Part shown: positions 9,701 to 20,353 of the stretch, in pieces | How the letters are laid out: each line of letters starts with the position of its first letter | Position numbering within the stretch: position 1 is the first letter of the stretch | Source: Hamiltosporidium magnivora | Lineage: Eukaryota; Microsporidia; Dubosqiidae | DNA: 20,353 nucleotides | Reading direction: 5' to 3' | Assembly: GCA_004325065.1 (NCBI GenBank) | Contig: PITI01000126.1 | Location: 1 to 20,353, forward strand | Made by a program: the position numbers and the translations under genes | The notes under the pieces: generated by a model | The model's database searches: none | What the model saw: only the letters and a program-made list of their open reading frames with translations | What the model was told of the DNA's origin: nothing

Positions 9701-12700
9701 AACAAAGAGCCGAATCAAAGCAATATAGTACTAAAATACAAAAAAATGAAATTGTAAAAAACAAATGGAATTTTTGAATTGTGAGTTTGTCAAATAAATG
9801 ACGAATTTCATATAATTTTGTTTGTATTAAATAATGTTCGAATCTGTACTCGATACGACTCACATTTACATTCGCCAATAATTACCTATTAAATTTTCAT
9901 TTTTTTTCTAATTGCCGTACTACGTAATGCAAAATCATTGCGAATTTTATATTTAGGAATCCGAAATTTCATCAATTTTTTAACTCTATTTGAAGACATT
10001 GTTATATTTGTTATGCCACTGAGTAACTATCAATTTATTACGATGCCACAAATATTGTTTCATTTGAGAGGTATCGCTGCCAAAAACCGGCATTTTTATT
10101 GCAAAACAATGCAGTTCCATGTTCAAAGACTTAAAAAAATTACATTTCTAACACAGGCATATTAGATAACTTAGCTTACACTATTCAGAGCACTTCGGAA
10201 TTTATTTTTGATATAAACCACAAGAAACACATTGTGATTGAAATAATGATTTTCTTGACTATGATTTCTTTTATAAATTGTATCTAGATTTTAATATTAT
10301 TTTTGTCTTTTAAATTACCACTCTTCGAGTTGATATTTTTTGTATTTCAAAACCTTCAAAAGTCCAAAAATAGATATTAAGTTTGCACTATAGAACTTTT
10401 AAGCTGGAATAGCTTTCCATATTTGCAAGCTGATCAGTTCCCATATTTATTGATTCAAGGTATATAGAATATTTCCCAAATTTGTTTTGCCTTTATAAAT
10501 TTAAAAACTTTAAGTAAGTTCTATTCAAACTTCTTCATATTATTTTATCGTTGTACCAAACTTTTTGCATGTAATTTAGTGTTGCAAACGTGTTCTTTTA
10601 TGTCTAGATGATTGACTTATATATTTTAGAATGAATTTGAGTCGCTTCACAATCCTCTATACACTAATTTATACGAAAAAGAACCTTCTTCCAGGGAGAA
10701 ACTTCAAAATAACTGATTTAAACGGGGTTCAATTTCTTTTGTCGAATGCATTCACTTTTTGACAAATAAATTCTTAGCTTATTCCGTTTTAAAAACGAAG
10801 TTTTTATTTTCTACGAGTATTTTAGCATCTATATTCTAGAATTTTACTTTTTTTAAAATCCATTTTAGGTACAAATTGGAACATTTTGGATTTCTCTTCG
10901 AACTTCATATTTGAGGACTTCATAAGAAGATCGAATACAGGAGATAAGCGTGTATATTAGTAAATATTTTGCTTGTAATATTATTATTTTGATCTTAGTT
11001 CGATTCATTATAGTCAAAGCTTCTATATTGCTATTTTTCATCGAAAAATGATAGATCCAGTAGAATATTTTGATTTTCAATATAATTCATAACAAATAAG
11101 ATTACTTGAATCGACTGTAGGCCTACTACAATCCATGGAAGTCTTGAATTTCATGATACATTTTATACGGATAAAATTAAATAGAATCTGCTGTTTGGTA
11201 CGATTTAGATCTTGTAAAACACTAGTTGAAGCTGGCAAATCGACTTCTATCTAATAGTGTCGAGCAGCTGTTTTCGAAGGTATTCTAGATTTGTGTAGGC
11301 TTGCATGCAAATGTTTAAATAAATATAATTTTTTTGGTAGCTTTTATAATCAGATTTATAAGTTATTGCAAAGAATCAACTTGTATGATTTCTTTTATAT
11401 ACGATTATAACGAAATTTATACTATAAGAAAAATCTTAAGTTTCATTTATAAAAAACCATACTGTATCAATTTAGAAGAACTTAATATAAAGGTTAAATT
11501 ATGATATTTATATAAAATCCAACTAAACCCTACATGGCTTGAAATATTTACTTGAGCCTCGCCAAACGATTCTCATAAGTGAAGTTTCCCTTTCCCCTCA
11601 TATTAAGCCAAACACCTAAATTCGTATATAGTTATGGATACAATTAAATTGAATCTTTCGAATAACCAAGATAACTTTTTCATCAAAATATTTAAAATAA
11701 CAATTTTTTTGACAGTTTACCAGTTTCATATACTTTGAGTTTGTAACTAAGATTCAAAGCGTTTTCATTAGACAAATTTTCCTGAATTTTTTTCTGTTTA
11801 TTGAGAACAAAAATATGTGTTTCAAATAAATTTCCAAGAATCCTTATTAAAATTTGATACGTTCTTGTTGGATATGGTGTTCGTATGATATTTATAAACA
11901 ATATAAAAAAAATTATATTTTCTATGGTTGTTAGTTGCCCTAAAATAAGCTTTAACTGGGTAACATATGTCTAACTTAAATGATCAGCTTCCCGATATGC
12001 GCTGCGCTCTTGGATCAATAAAAAATTTATAGAATCTGAATATTAAAGGGGCACTTAATCAATATGTTGAAGTAATCCAGGTGTTGCTTATTCATTTAAA
12101 TTTATTCTGTCGCTGTTAACGCCTGTTTAAATTTCTTATATTTTTAGTTTATTTGCTTAGCTTACCGCTGTGAAATCCATACATTGGTTCATTTGGGTCT
12201 TTGGGTGATAAACCATTTTTCTCCCAATGTAGCTTTTTTGTACTACTTTCTTCATGAAAATTTCTATTGCATCAAAAGCAAAAATTAATATTTTTATAAC
12301 TACTCTATAAAAACGCCAACAATTTTTAAATAATCTTAGAATTCATGTTGTTTTTTAAAAAATTACGATTTTCTGCTTCCTTGTAAAAAAATCCATCCTT
12401 GATTCTATATTCTTAATCAAAAAACTTTGAAGTTTTTTCTGATGAAATACATTTTAGTTTTATTGAGAATTTGATTCATACGCATTTATGTAGTATGTTT
12501 GCGCTTTCGCTCTTCATAGCGTATTTGTGTTGTTTAAAGCGAAAATAGTAAATGCTTCATCTGCACTTTTTGCATATTGTTTTCTCACATGCGTTTAGTT
12601 AGTATATGTACAAGTTTTATATTATTTGCAATTCAACTCTTTTTAGTCTTTGAGACAAAATAAATCTTTACAATACAAAGTCGCATTTTTTATTTAATTC

Positions 12701-13082
12701 GCAACTTCACTCTATTTCGGTCATTTTTTTCAATTTTATGTTTCTAATTAAGCTTAATATTTTATGGCAGCCGTTCATTTACTTCGTCAAACATGATTTT
12801 AAGTATAAATATTTCGGTTCTGACTCACCGAGCAAAGAATATATATGAAGTATTTTATTTTTGGCTTGCTTTATGAAATTTTACATGGCTTAGATGTATA
12901 ATCAAAGTATCTTATATAGGCTTTCTCACAAAAAAATCCATACCAGAAGAATATTCTTAAGGTTCAAGACGAATCGAAGACTTTCATAAAAACAAAGATG
13001 TCAAAAAATTTGTCAAGTTTTGCATTGTTTCTGTCTTAAATAGCTTTTTGTTTCTTATTTATAAAGAAGAGAGGAAAATTAT
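6722..13082. other. Gene-free AT-rich DNA between the paralogues, part 1
   Basis: No reliable gene. Open frames of 60-113 codons at 7026, 7364, 7695, 8564, 9938, 10865 and 11692 were inspected. Several begin at TTG, none has a C-run before its start, none resembles a known protein, and their hydrophobic or Ile/Lys/Asn-rich content is what random AT-rich DNA gives. The frame at 7026-7367 (113 codons, ATG start, Phe/Leu/Ile-rich) is the longest and least easily dismissed. No tRNA-like folds or long repeats were seen. Confidence 0.55.
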
Positions 13083-14560
13083 GCCACATAAACTTTAACT
13101 TCCAACAACAAACCACGATGTCTCAGAATAAGCACTGATAATTATGGATAAACGATGGCCTTTTAAGACCGTTTGAGCCGACGAAAATCGCAAAAATAGT
13201 TCTTTGGATCCTTTCAATCCGAGAAAATCTAAACACCTCGATCGGTAATTTTAAAGCAGATAAATCTTAACGAAAAAAGTCATTAGCAAATTTAATGAAT
13301 CTGCATTGCTATAAGGGTTAATTTATATGTTTAAAATGTATTTTGGACCAAGACTTCGTTTTTTTAGAGAAAATTTTCTCTGTAAACTAGTCTAGAAAGG
13401 GAAAAACTTTATAAATGCCTGAAAATTTTTCGCAAAACGAATTTAATGTTCGATTGAATGTGAAATTCGAAAAATATAGGCTATCTGAGTATTTGATATT
13501 TGAATTACGCTCGCTTTTGCCTCTCAAAGCCGTCCAAATTCGCGTTAATTTAATTGTTTCTAGAATTCGAAAGATTTATTGCCAAAAACCTAGATATCAA
13601 AATCAAGATCTTCTTATTGGTGTATGAAATGCGCAAAAAAACAACGGTTAGATCACAAAGTAGCTTACATTCGAAAGATGTTAGGAGTGCGACATTTCTC
13701 AATACAAGTTATTTCCTAAGAAGAAAAGCGCATATTTAAATACTTCTATTTATGGCGAAGGCTTGAAATAATGTATAAAACAATTATTGAACACATTTTA
13801 GGATATAGAACTCTCCAGTATGCATTTTGCGCATATGTTTCTAAGATTCTGGTGGTAGGTTCACATTGAAGGCTTTATTCTATTAGAAAAAGGTAAAAAC
13901 GAGAAAGAAGATATTTAAATATGGAAAACATCGTAGCATAAAGTACCGGCAGATGAATACAACAATGATAATAAAGAATATAGACACCAAAGAAATGCAT
14001 AACAAGGCAGATATATACATGTTCGGCAACAAAGTGTGAAGTCTCGAAATCGTCTGAAACTAACAAAAAAGATTCACTCTGTAAGGAATCCAAAAGTCGG
14101 CAGACAAAACACAGGAAAATGCGTACAAATAACTAAATGATTATCTTAGGATAATAAATGCAAAGGAGTAGTTTACACGATGGATGCGTTTATTTAATTA
14201 AATTCTATAATTGTATATAATCAAATGAGTATAAACACGAGGAAGATTGGTAAAGCTTTTAGATGTTTTAGAGGATCATGATTATGATGTTAGCCTCACA
14301 ATGAAACGTCTATTGCATACTTAAGCGCAATCAAAAAAGTTAAACTTTGGCGCAAAGAATAAATATCAAATAGAATAAAGCAATAAGTTTTGTACTACTT
14401 CCTTATGTAATAGAATTATTAAAAAAACTCATGCTAAATTCGAAATACGGCACAGAAACTATAATAACAATATTCATATGCACATTCGCAATCACTTTGC
14501 ATGAATTGCTGCGTTGTGGAAATATTGCTTTTCATTCTTATAGTACTTACTGATACCGCT
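13083..14560. other. Slightly GC-richer tract with fragmentary open frames
   Basis: Base composition rises here; for instance 13141-13260 is about 37% G+C against roughly 25% nearby. Several partial frames occur: 13415-13627 (ATG start, 70 codons, basic, shortly after a GGG) overlaps a +1-shifted frame that runs on to 13739; a Lys/Arg-rich plus-strand run near 14010-14140 is interrupted by one stop; and a short acidic run lies at 14247-14320. None is recognised. The pattern, raised G+C with broken frames, resembles the two element copies elsewhere in the window, so a decayed mobile element or dead gene is plausible but unproven. Confidence 0.3.
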
Positions 14561-14590
14561 TTAAAAAGATGCGAAATTTTTTAAATAAAA

Positions 14591-14626
14591 AATATATCAA
14601 ATTTTTAATAAACGATTTGATATATT
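14591..14626. repeat. Perfect 12-bp inverted repeat
   Basis: Arms AATATATCAAAT (14591-14602) and ATTTGATATATT (14615-14626) are exact reverse complements around a 12-nt spacer. As RNA or single-stranded DNA it would form an all-AU/AT-rich hairpin. It lies about 420 nt beyond the stop of the gene for secreted protein 2, too far to be an obvious terminator. In DNA this AT-rich such repeats may arise by chance, so no function is claimed. Confidence 0.6.
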
Positions 14627-15049
14627 AAATATGAAGATTATTTGGGCTTGTAATACTAATATATTTAATTTGTCTTCATCGTGACTAAATTTAGATAATA
14701 CGAGAGAAGGGTAGTACAATATGTTATTTATCCTGCCCAAGAAGCTCTAAAAGGCTTAAATGGTTATTTCGAACTTAAAGAGTAATTTACTTTATTCTAA
14801 TTACAAAAATATTCACCGAATAATAAGAGATTCTACTTCGCCGCAGCATTTATTGCTGTCGAATCTATAACAAATTATCTAAAAAAACAAGGTGGAATGT
14901 ATTTTAAAAAAAGTAGATTAAGAAATTGATTTGCTCACATAAATATATAAAAAGATTAATATTTTAGATTCAAAAAAAAATTAACAGTTTAAATTTAAAA
15001 TTACTTTTAATAAAGGGTTATCAAAAAATCAATATTCTTGATATTCTTT
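14627..15049. other. Downstream flank of secreted protein 2 gene
   Basis: Noncoding and AT-rich. On the minus strand the only poly(A)-like word close to the stop is ATTAAA at 15011-15006, about 40 nt beyond TGA; this is weak. No other element was recognised. Confidence 0.4.
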
Positions 15050-16681
15050 TCAAATATATAGATATTGGATATTTCTGTTAAATCCAAGTTTAATGATACA
15101 ATCGAATATCATAGTGCATTTAAAAAGCAGATGTATATGTTCCTTTGTCTCACTTGAACCTTTTTTTGTTAATCCTTTTTCAATTTTATTAGCTTCAAGG
15201 GTCAATGAATCGATAAGACTTTGTAAAAAAATTCCATTGAGATTTTTGCAACATATAAATTCTTTTTGTTGTAACAATTTCAAATAATTTCTTACAAATT
15301 TTAAAGCGATTTTCGAATCAAATTCCATTTTTTTAAGACATGATAAATCAAATAAGCTGTGATAGACAAATCCTGTTTTGAGATTCACATCGGAAACTAA
15401 TTTCTCAAAAATTGCAGAAACTGCATTAGTTGATTCAAAATCTAACAAAAAGATCGAATCAACTAAAATACGTAAAAAAGAATTATATCCATCGAATGGG
15501 TACAATCCATTGTTTATAAGACGAGCACAACCAATATCAACAATTCTCAAATTTATATAAAATTCTTTGGGTAATTTAAAGTTTTTACATAGTATTATTT
15601 TTAATATCCTGTAAAATGTTACTTTATACTCGTTTAATTTTTTCTTAATTCTGGAATTAGGGCTAAATATATCTTTGGTATTAAAAGGATTAATGCTAGA
15701 TATGATTTCTTTACTAGACACCAGTAAACTTTCTATCATTTTCATTCCAACAAAGACATTAAATATGTTTCTTCTCATCAAAGGTAAACTCTCCAACAAA
15801 TTATAAATAAATTCTTTCAAGTGAACGATTCCAGGAATATATGATATTAAAGGAGAATCATAATCTATAATCTTAATGCTCGAATATTGTATCTTAAATG
15901 TCTCCCAATTTTGCTCCAATTCAATTTCGGGGATTTCAACTTTCATTATATTAATTTCATTGTAGGCAAGATTCAGAAGTGTTTTCATATGTTCCTTTTG
16001 TGTAAATGAATTTGTGATGGTTTCGAAAAAATAATTATTTTCTAAAAACGGTAAAAGATCATATAGATTTGTGAAGAAATCCTCCAAATATAATTTGTTT
16101 AACATACAATGCAGCAAATTTGTTTTCGAAGATATCCTATCGTGTTCATAGAGAGGAAAAGAATTAATGGGTCTTGAAGAGAAATCAGTGTCTGAATAAT
16201 TTTGTGAAGAAAATGAATTATTAACTTGAGGATAGCCGGCGCATGTTGAACAAAAAAATGTATTTTGTCTTTCAGATAAATTTTGATCAGTATTTGATAT
16301 CCGAGGCCCTTCTGATCTTACAAATAAAACGCAAGTTTTGTTCCGATCATTACCAGAATAAATGTATGGATTCTCTAAAGAACTTTTTAAATGTTTATTA
16401 TCCGAATTCACGGGCAATTCAAATAGCTTTTCCAATATTTTTATGGTTTCCCTTAATATTTTACCAATACATTCATTTTCCTTTTTGCTTTCTTCCTTCG
16501 AATATGAATCATTCAAATGCGTTTTTTTACAATATTCGCAATATACATGTAAATATCGACTCGTTTGATTTCCGATAATGCCCTTATTTATATATTCAAT
16601 ACTATTGGATGCATTAATAATACCTGTAAGATTTAATAATTCAGATACTAGCATACAAATCAAGAGAAAAAAATTAATCAT
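15050..16681 (-). CDS. Secreted protein of unknown function, paralogue 2
   Basis: An intronless frame of 543 residues from ATG 16681. The open frame extends 11 codons further to a TTG at 16714, but the ATG is preferred: CCCC precedes it directly, and the signal peptide (M-I-N-F-F-L-L-I-C-M-L-V-S, mature part beginning near residues 23-27) starts exactly there, as in paralogue 1. No other membrane segment is seen. The variable N-terminal third carries two CxxC pairs (about Cys48/Cys51 and Cys144/Cys147) that paralogue 1 lacks; in an exported protein these suggest disulfides rather than zinc. Residues of about 266-330 are nearly identical to paralogue 1, and the motifs D-S-I-F-L-L-D, V-N-L-K-T-G-F-V and G-F-N-R-N-I recur in the C-terminal half. 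The protein ends a few residues after the last motif, nine residues short of its paralogue, because of a 1-nt difference that brings in TGA. Function unknown; probably exported, with the same role as paralogue 1 or a diverged one. Confidence 0.88.
   Translation of the reverse strand: MINFFLLICMLVSELLNLTGIINASNSIEYINKGIIGNQTSRYLHVYCEYCKKTHLNDSYSKEESKKENECIGKILRETIKILEKLFELPVNSDNKHLKSSLENPYIYSGNDRNKTCVLFVRSEGPRISNTDQNLSERQNTFFCSTCAGYPQVNNSFSSQNYSDTDFSSRPINSFPLYEHDRISSKTNLLHCMLNKLYLEDFFTNLYDLLPFLENNYFFETITNSFTQKEHMKTLLNLAYNEINIMKVEIPEIELEQNWETFKIQYSSIKIIDYDSPLISYIPGIVHLKEFIYNLLESLPLMRRNIFNVFVGMKMIESLLVSSKEIISSINPFNTKDIFSPNSRIKKKLNEYKVTFYRILKIILCKNFKLPKEFYINLRIVDIGCARLINNGLYPFDGYNSFLRILVDSIFLLDFESTNAVSAIFEKLVSDVNLKTGFVYHSLFDLSCLKKMEFDSKIALKFVRNYLKLLQQKEFICCKNLNGIFLQSLIDSLTLEANKIEKGLTKKGSSETKEHIHLLFKCTMIFDCIIKLGFNRNIQYLYI
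15691..15888 (-). repeat. Near-identical 198-nt tract shared with paralogue 1
   Basis: Partner of 5704-5901: ungapped, 8 mismatches, same strand and same reading frame. It encodes about residues 266-330 of secreted protein 2. Outside it the two genes differ by many substitutions and indels. Confidence 0.9.
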
Positions 16682-16685
16682 GGGG
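16682..16685 (-). promoter_or_regulatory. CCCC start-proximal signal, gene 2
   Basis: Four C residues stand directly before ATG 16681 on the minus strand (seen as TGGGG on plus). This matches the CCC-ATG of the paralogue and argues against the TTG 33 nt upstream as the start. Confidence 0.65.
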
Positions 16686-19600
16686 TATATATTGTAAGAT
16701 TTTTTAAATACCAATATATTCTCCTTTTGAACAAATTAACTAATTAAAGAAAACCGGAATATTGTTTATGATTTTTTTTATTTTTCTGAATAAAAATGTT
16801 ACAAATGAAATATGAATTTATTAGGATATTTCAAAACTCCCAAAAAAAAATTGAACAAAAACCATATAATAAATAAAATTTACTAAATTTGGATTAATAT
16901 TGCTTCCAGAAAATTTTTTCTTTAATCTACTTTTTTTCTAAAGTTATTTTAACACCTCTTTTCTATTCGAACTTCTTTCACTGTTTAGGTCGATTTCCTT
17001 GATTTGGTATTTTAATCCCATCTTTAAAATAATAATTTCAGAGTTGGTTCGTCGAAAATTTTCTGATTTGCGTGTACGTCATAAAAGCGTTGGTTCGAGT
17101 ATCTTTCTACTTCTTGGAAGACAAAAACATCACATGGTTTTTAGCTCCAAGTTTCAGAATTTTTGCTCTCAATAATCAGCACCTGATATTAAATGCTTAT
17201 GTCGACCATTTATCAGCAATCTAACATATATGTTTATGTTCTCTTCGGTGTTTATAACCTAATAAAACAGAACCTATAGTATTTTATAACAATATCATTT
17301 ATGATTATTAGATAGTGTTTCCAAAAAAATCAATAATAACTAGATTATTGTTACAATAATAGCCATGTTTTTTATGATTTGCGCTTTCAAATATTTGAAA
17401 CCGATCTTAAGAGCTATTTTAGATTTAAATATAATACTCCTTTATTGAAAGAATGCAGAATTTAAATGTTCAAAAAAAAATAGTGATAAAGATATTTTAA
17501 GAAAAAGAAACATTAAAATTTAGAGTATTATATGATTCGAAGGTATATTTTATAAAAAAATAACGGCAGGTGTATGCTAATACCATAAATTTGGTGATTT
17601 AATACAGTCGAAGAAACTAAACGAAGCTCGATCTCTTATTGCATATACAAAAGCCAGAAAAAAACCTATAATCAAAACAAATAAAAAAACCATCGACTTC
17701 ATCATTGACATAACTGACAGATCCAAGGATTGAAGAAAAAAACATAAATATGTCAAATAAAATGGCAATGCAAAGCCAAACAGGAAAGAAAATATGTAGG
17801 GTAAATTGAAACCAAATTGTCGTAAAATGTTCTTAAATACTAAATTTACTTGTATTTCCTCGCTTATAAATCCATTTGGCTTATATTAATTGTATCAAAT
17901 CTATGTTCGACAAATAACTTTGTATTTTTGGGTCTCATTTTTTATCAAAGATGTATTCAAAATACAAAACGAATTCGTTTTGTTGAAATAATTAAAATTA
18001 AAGTTTCCAAAATGTACTTTTAAGCATATTCACGTAAAAATTATATAAAATTCTTGAAATTATTTTTAAATATATGTCATAAACGATTAAATTAATAACA
18101 GGATTGTGTAGAATATGAAATTGTATCATAAAAATAAAATAAGATTCGCAAAGTTTTTTAATTTTAGATAAAAGAGACCTATTCGGTCTATTAAACGAAT
18201 AAAAAAAAATTAATTTTTGTGCATATATTATGAAAAAATATAAAATAAATAGCAAAAAAGTAGATTTGGAAACATTCTCAACCCCAGAATTATTATATAT
18301 ATAAATAAATGTATAAATTTCAATTATGAATGCGTAGGGGACTCTATATAAATGATATGTCTAAAAAAATTTAAGTTTTTCGGTCATACAATTAATAAAC
18401 ACATATTCATATAACCGCTTTAAGCTTTTTTTCAGGGATTATATAAGAATAGTTATTAAAATGAAAAAAATACAACGAAAGTTAACTTAAATCAAATTAA
18501 TGTAAAAAAATTCAAAATGGAAAGCAATAACCAAGATTTACAAAATAATTTCTATATAAAAGTCAAATATGAGACTAGGATTACGCTAATATATTTTTGG
18601 GTTTTTTTTCAGATATATAATAGAGTGAAGACAGAATTATTATTGAGAAACAAAAGAGATAACTCTTTTATAGGATTTTAACACATAGTATCTAATGCTC
18701 GAATTTTAACTTAAACCTTAATTTCATCGAAAGACTTAGAATGAATCAAAAAATTCTCATCTTATCAATATAATTTACCTGTAATCTAGTATTAGTCAAC
18801 AATAAGAATACTTAAACAATAATTTCGGATTTTTTTTGACTTGTTATTGCGTAAGAACATGTTGGGTTTTTTTCAACGAAGTCATTCAATGCATTTCAGA
18901 TATGTGAATATGCTACAATCTCTTAAAAAACCTGGGAATTTTGCCAGTATAAATAAATACGATTTAAAAAGGAACTAATCTTTAAAGAAAATATTCGGAC
19001 TTCTAATTTTTAATATAATAATATATATAAGCAAAAAACGAAACAAATGGATCGTTTTCGCAAAATAAAACAGACCATGTAATATCGGTGTATTAATGTG
19101 CACTTTACATAGACTGTGAGTGTTTCACTTGAAAAATTTATCAATTCGAATATAACGAATAATATTTTCGGATATAGAAACTCAATTTTTTGGATGATAC
19201 AATTAAATTTGCATTTATTAAGATGAATTATCAAAGGCCACATATGATTTGTTAAGAAACAAAAAACTCATGAATCATTTTTCGGAACTCTTCAAAAAAA
19301 GAACTTACCAAGATGAAATATTCGAAAATCAAATATGATTAAGGTTTATTAAATTAATTCCAGGTAAAAAAATATTTTTCTTTGCTTCTTGAATCTTAAA
19401 AATAATTTATTTCTATTGTTTACAAATAATGTACTTTTTTAGGAACCATGAATATTTTTAAAAAAACTGCATTATCCTATGTATTTTAAATAAAAATACA
19501 AATTTTATTGAGATATATTCATCGGATTTAAAAGAGAAGAAAATCTGATGATTGTAATGGCTATATGAATCGTTTTGGTACGTTAAATATATGTCTCTAC

Positions 19601-19991
19601 TAAGCTTTGACATCTATAAGCTATACAGAGGCTTTTCTAGAATATGATTATAACAACACATATATTTTACATGCATATTTATTAGTCCTAAGAATAAATA
19701 AAAGAATTCATAAACAGCCAGAGGCAAATTTAGATTTGAAAATGTTGTTATTAATAAGCTGATTTACATTTAATACGAATTATTGAAACCATTGTATTGT
19801 CTCTTATTATTTTAAAAAACCATACGATTTTAGAAAATATATTGTACTGTCTAATGGCAATATTATGTCGCAAAGTCGCAAAAAAAATATCTGGATGTCG
19901 TTTTATGACCCTTAATATTCTTTACAGAAAGCTAAATTTATATATTTAAATATAAATATTCTATTGTTATTATATGGTGGAGGGAGGATAA
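16686..19991. other. Gene-free AT-rich DNA
   Basis: No supported gene. Minus-strand frames at 17577-17768, 17998-18255 and 19010-19243 are Ile/Phe/Tyr-rich chance-like runs; that at 17998-18255 opens with TTG, and I saw no C-run marking a start in this stretch. Short AT dinucleotide stretches occur near 18295 and 19015. No RNA gene or repeat was recognised. Confidence 0.55.
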
Positions 19992-20288
19992 GCACATAAA
20001 AAACTTTCTGCTTGGCAATTTGTGTGTGAAACTGGTGTGAGATCATTGTTTGGATTTTTAGTGGAAATACAACCACACTACATCTTCGGTTGTTCCATGG
20101 GAGTTGTTATGAGGAGAAGAGGTCTAAGAAATGGAGAAACTTTTTCTACAAATTTATTTGTAGTTTTTTATGTAACCAGATTGCAGACCGCAGCTGAACA
20201 TGTAGGTAATTGCCATGTAAAAGCATGGAAACCTAGTCTTGCTCACTCGGGTTTTCAAGACTTAGCGCCTGGGAGATATAAAAATTAA
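19992..20288 (+). pseudogene. Reading frame of element copy B (unknown protein fragment)
   Basis: After TAA at 19989 the plus strand is open for 98 codons to TAA at 20286-20288. There is no good start: the first possible starts are a GTG at 20022 and the ATG at 20097. Translation includes W-Q-F-V-C-E-T-G near the front, F-V-V-F-Y-V at mid-length and A-W-K-P-S near the end. The last two are shared with copy A at 3.5 kb, where the Trp codon has become a stop. G+C is about 39%, far above the intergenic background, so this copy is younger or better preserved. The fragment matches no family I recognise; a piece of a transposon-encoded or multicopy gene is the likeliest source. It could also be a 5'-truncated live gene, which I consider less likely. 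Confidence 0.45.
20038..20260 (+). repeat. Interspersed repeat, copy B
   Basis: Direct-orientation partner of 3521-3741. Recognisable shared words include CACTACAT (20076-20083), GTAGTTTTTTA (20160-20170), GGTAATT and AAACCTAG (20229-20236). The boundaries are approximate, and the element may continue past the end of the window. Confidence 0.75.
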
Positions 20289-20353
20289 AATCATTAAAAG
20301 CCGGGAGAGCTAAATAACTAGTTATATCTGTTGGTATGACATTGCACTGTCTA

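Noticed and set aside
9938..10165. 75-codon plus-strand frame
   Set aside because: Opens with TTG, no C-run, no recognised motif.
12822..12840. Short hairpin TCGGT...ACCGA
   Set aside because: Five-base stem with no U-run or gene context; expected by chance.
16243..16578. 111-codon and 68-codon plus-strand frames inside the second large gene
   Set aside because: Antisense shadows of the secreted protein 2 gene, which has the signal peptide, C-run and paralogue support.
17040..17105. GGTTCG words resembling a tRNA T-loop
   Set aside because: No matching acceptor, D or anticodon stems can be folded around them; no tRNA is called.
17998..18255. 85-codon minus-strand hydrophobic frame
   Set aside because: Starts at TTG, has an Ile/Phe/Tyr/Leu-rich composition typical of random AT-rich DNA and no supporting signal.

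Overview
The window is AT-rich (most of it roughly a quarter to 30% G+C), gene-poor eukaryotic DNA, most likely from a microsporidian with an expanded genome such as Hamiltosporidium or Edhazardia. Three observations support this. The only two convincing genes are long and intronless. Both predicted proteins start with a signal peptide. Both start codons are directly preceded by a run of C (CCC-ATG and CCCC-ATG), the start-proximal signal known from microsporidian genes. The genus is a guess; the phylum-level assignment is moderately supported.

Layout: 1-3489 is gene-free. 3490-3960 holds a decayed copy (copy A) of an interspersed element with a broken reading frame. 5033-6718 (minus) encodes secreted protein 1, 561 aa. 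6722-15049 is 8.3 kb with no convincing gene, but with a slightly GC-richer, possibly decayed stretch at about 13.1-14.5 kb and a perfect 12-bp inverted repeat at 14591-14626. 15050-16681 (minus) encodes secreted protein 2, 543 aa from its ATG, a paralogue of protein 1. 16686-19991 is gene-free. 19992-20288 is a second, better preserved copy (copy B) of the element at 3.5 kb.

The two large genes form a divergent pair of secreted proteins of unknown function on the same strand, about 8.3 kb apart. They can be aligned over most of their length at low identity, except for a sharply bounded 198-nt block that is about 96% identical in DNA, synonymous positions included. This block is the most interesting feature here. 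It looks like a gene-conversion tract or a recently exchanged module inside a fast-evolving family of exported, possibly host-facing proteins. No tRNA, rRNA, CRISPR array or intact mobile element was recognised. Most other open frames of 60-110 codons start at TTG, lack the C-run and occur about as often as chance predicts at this base composition.
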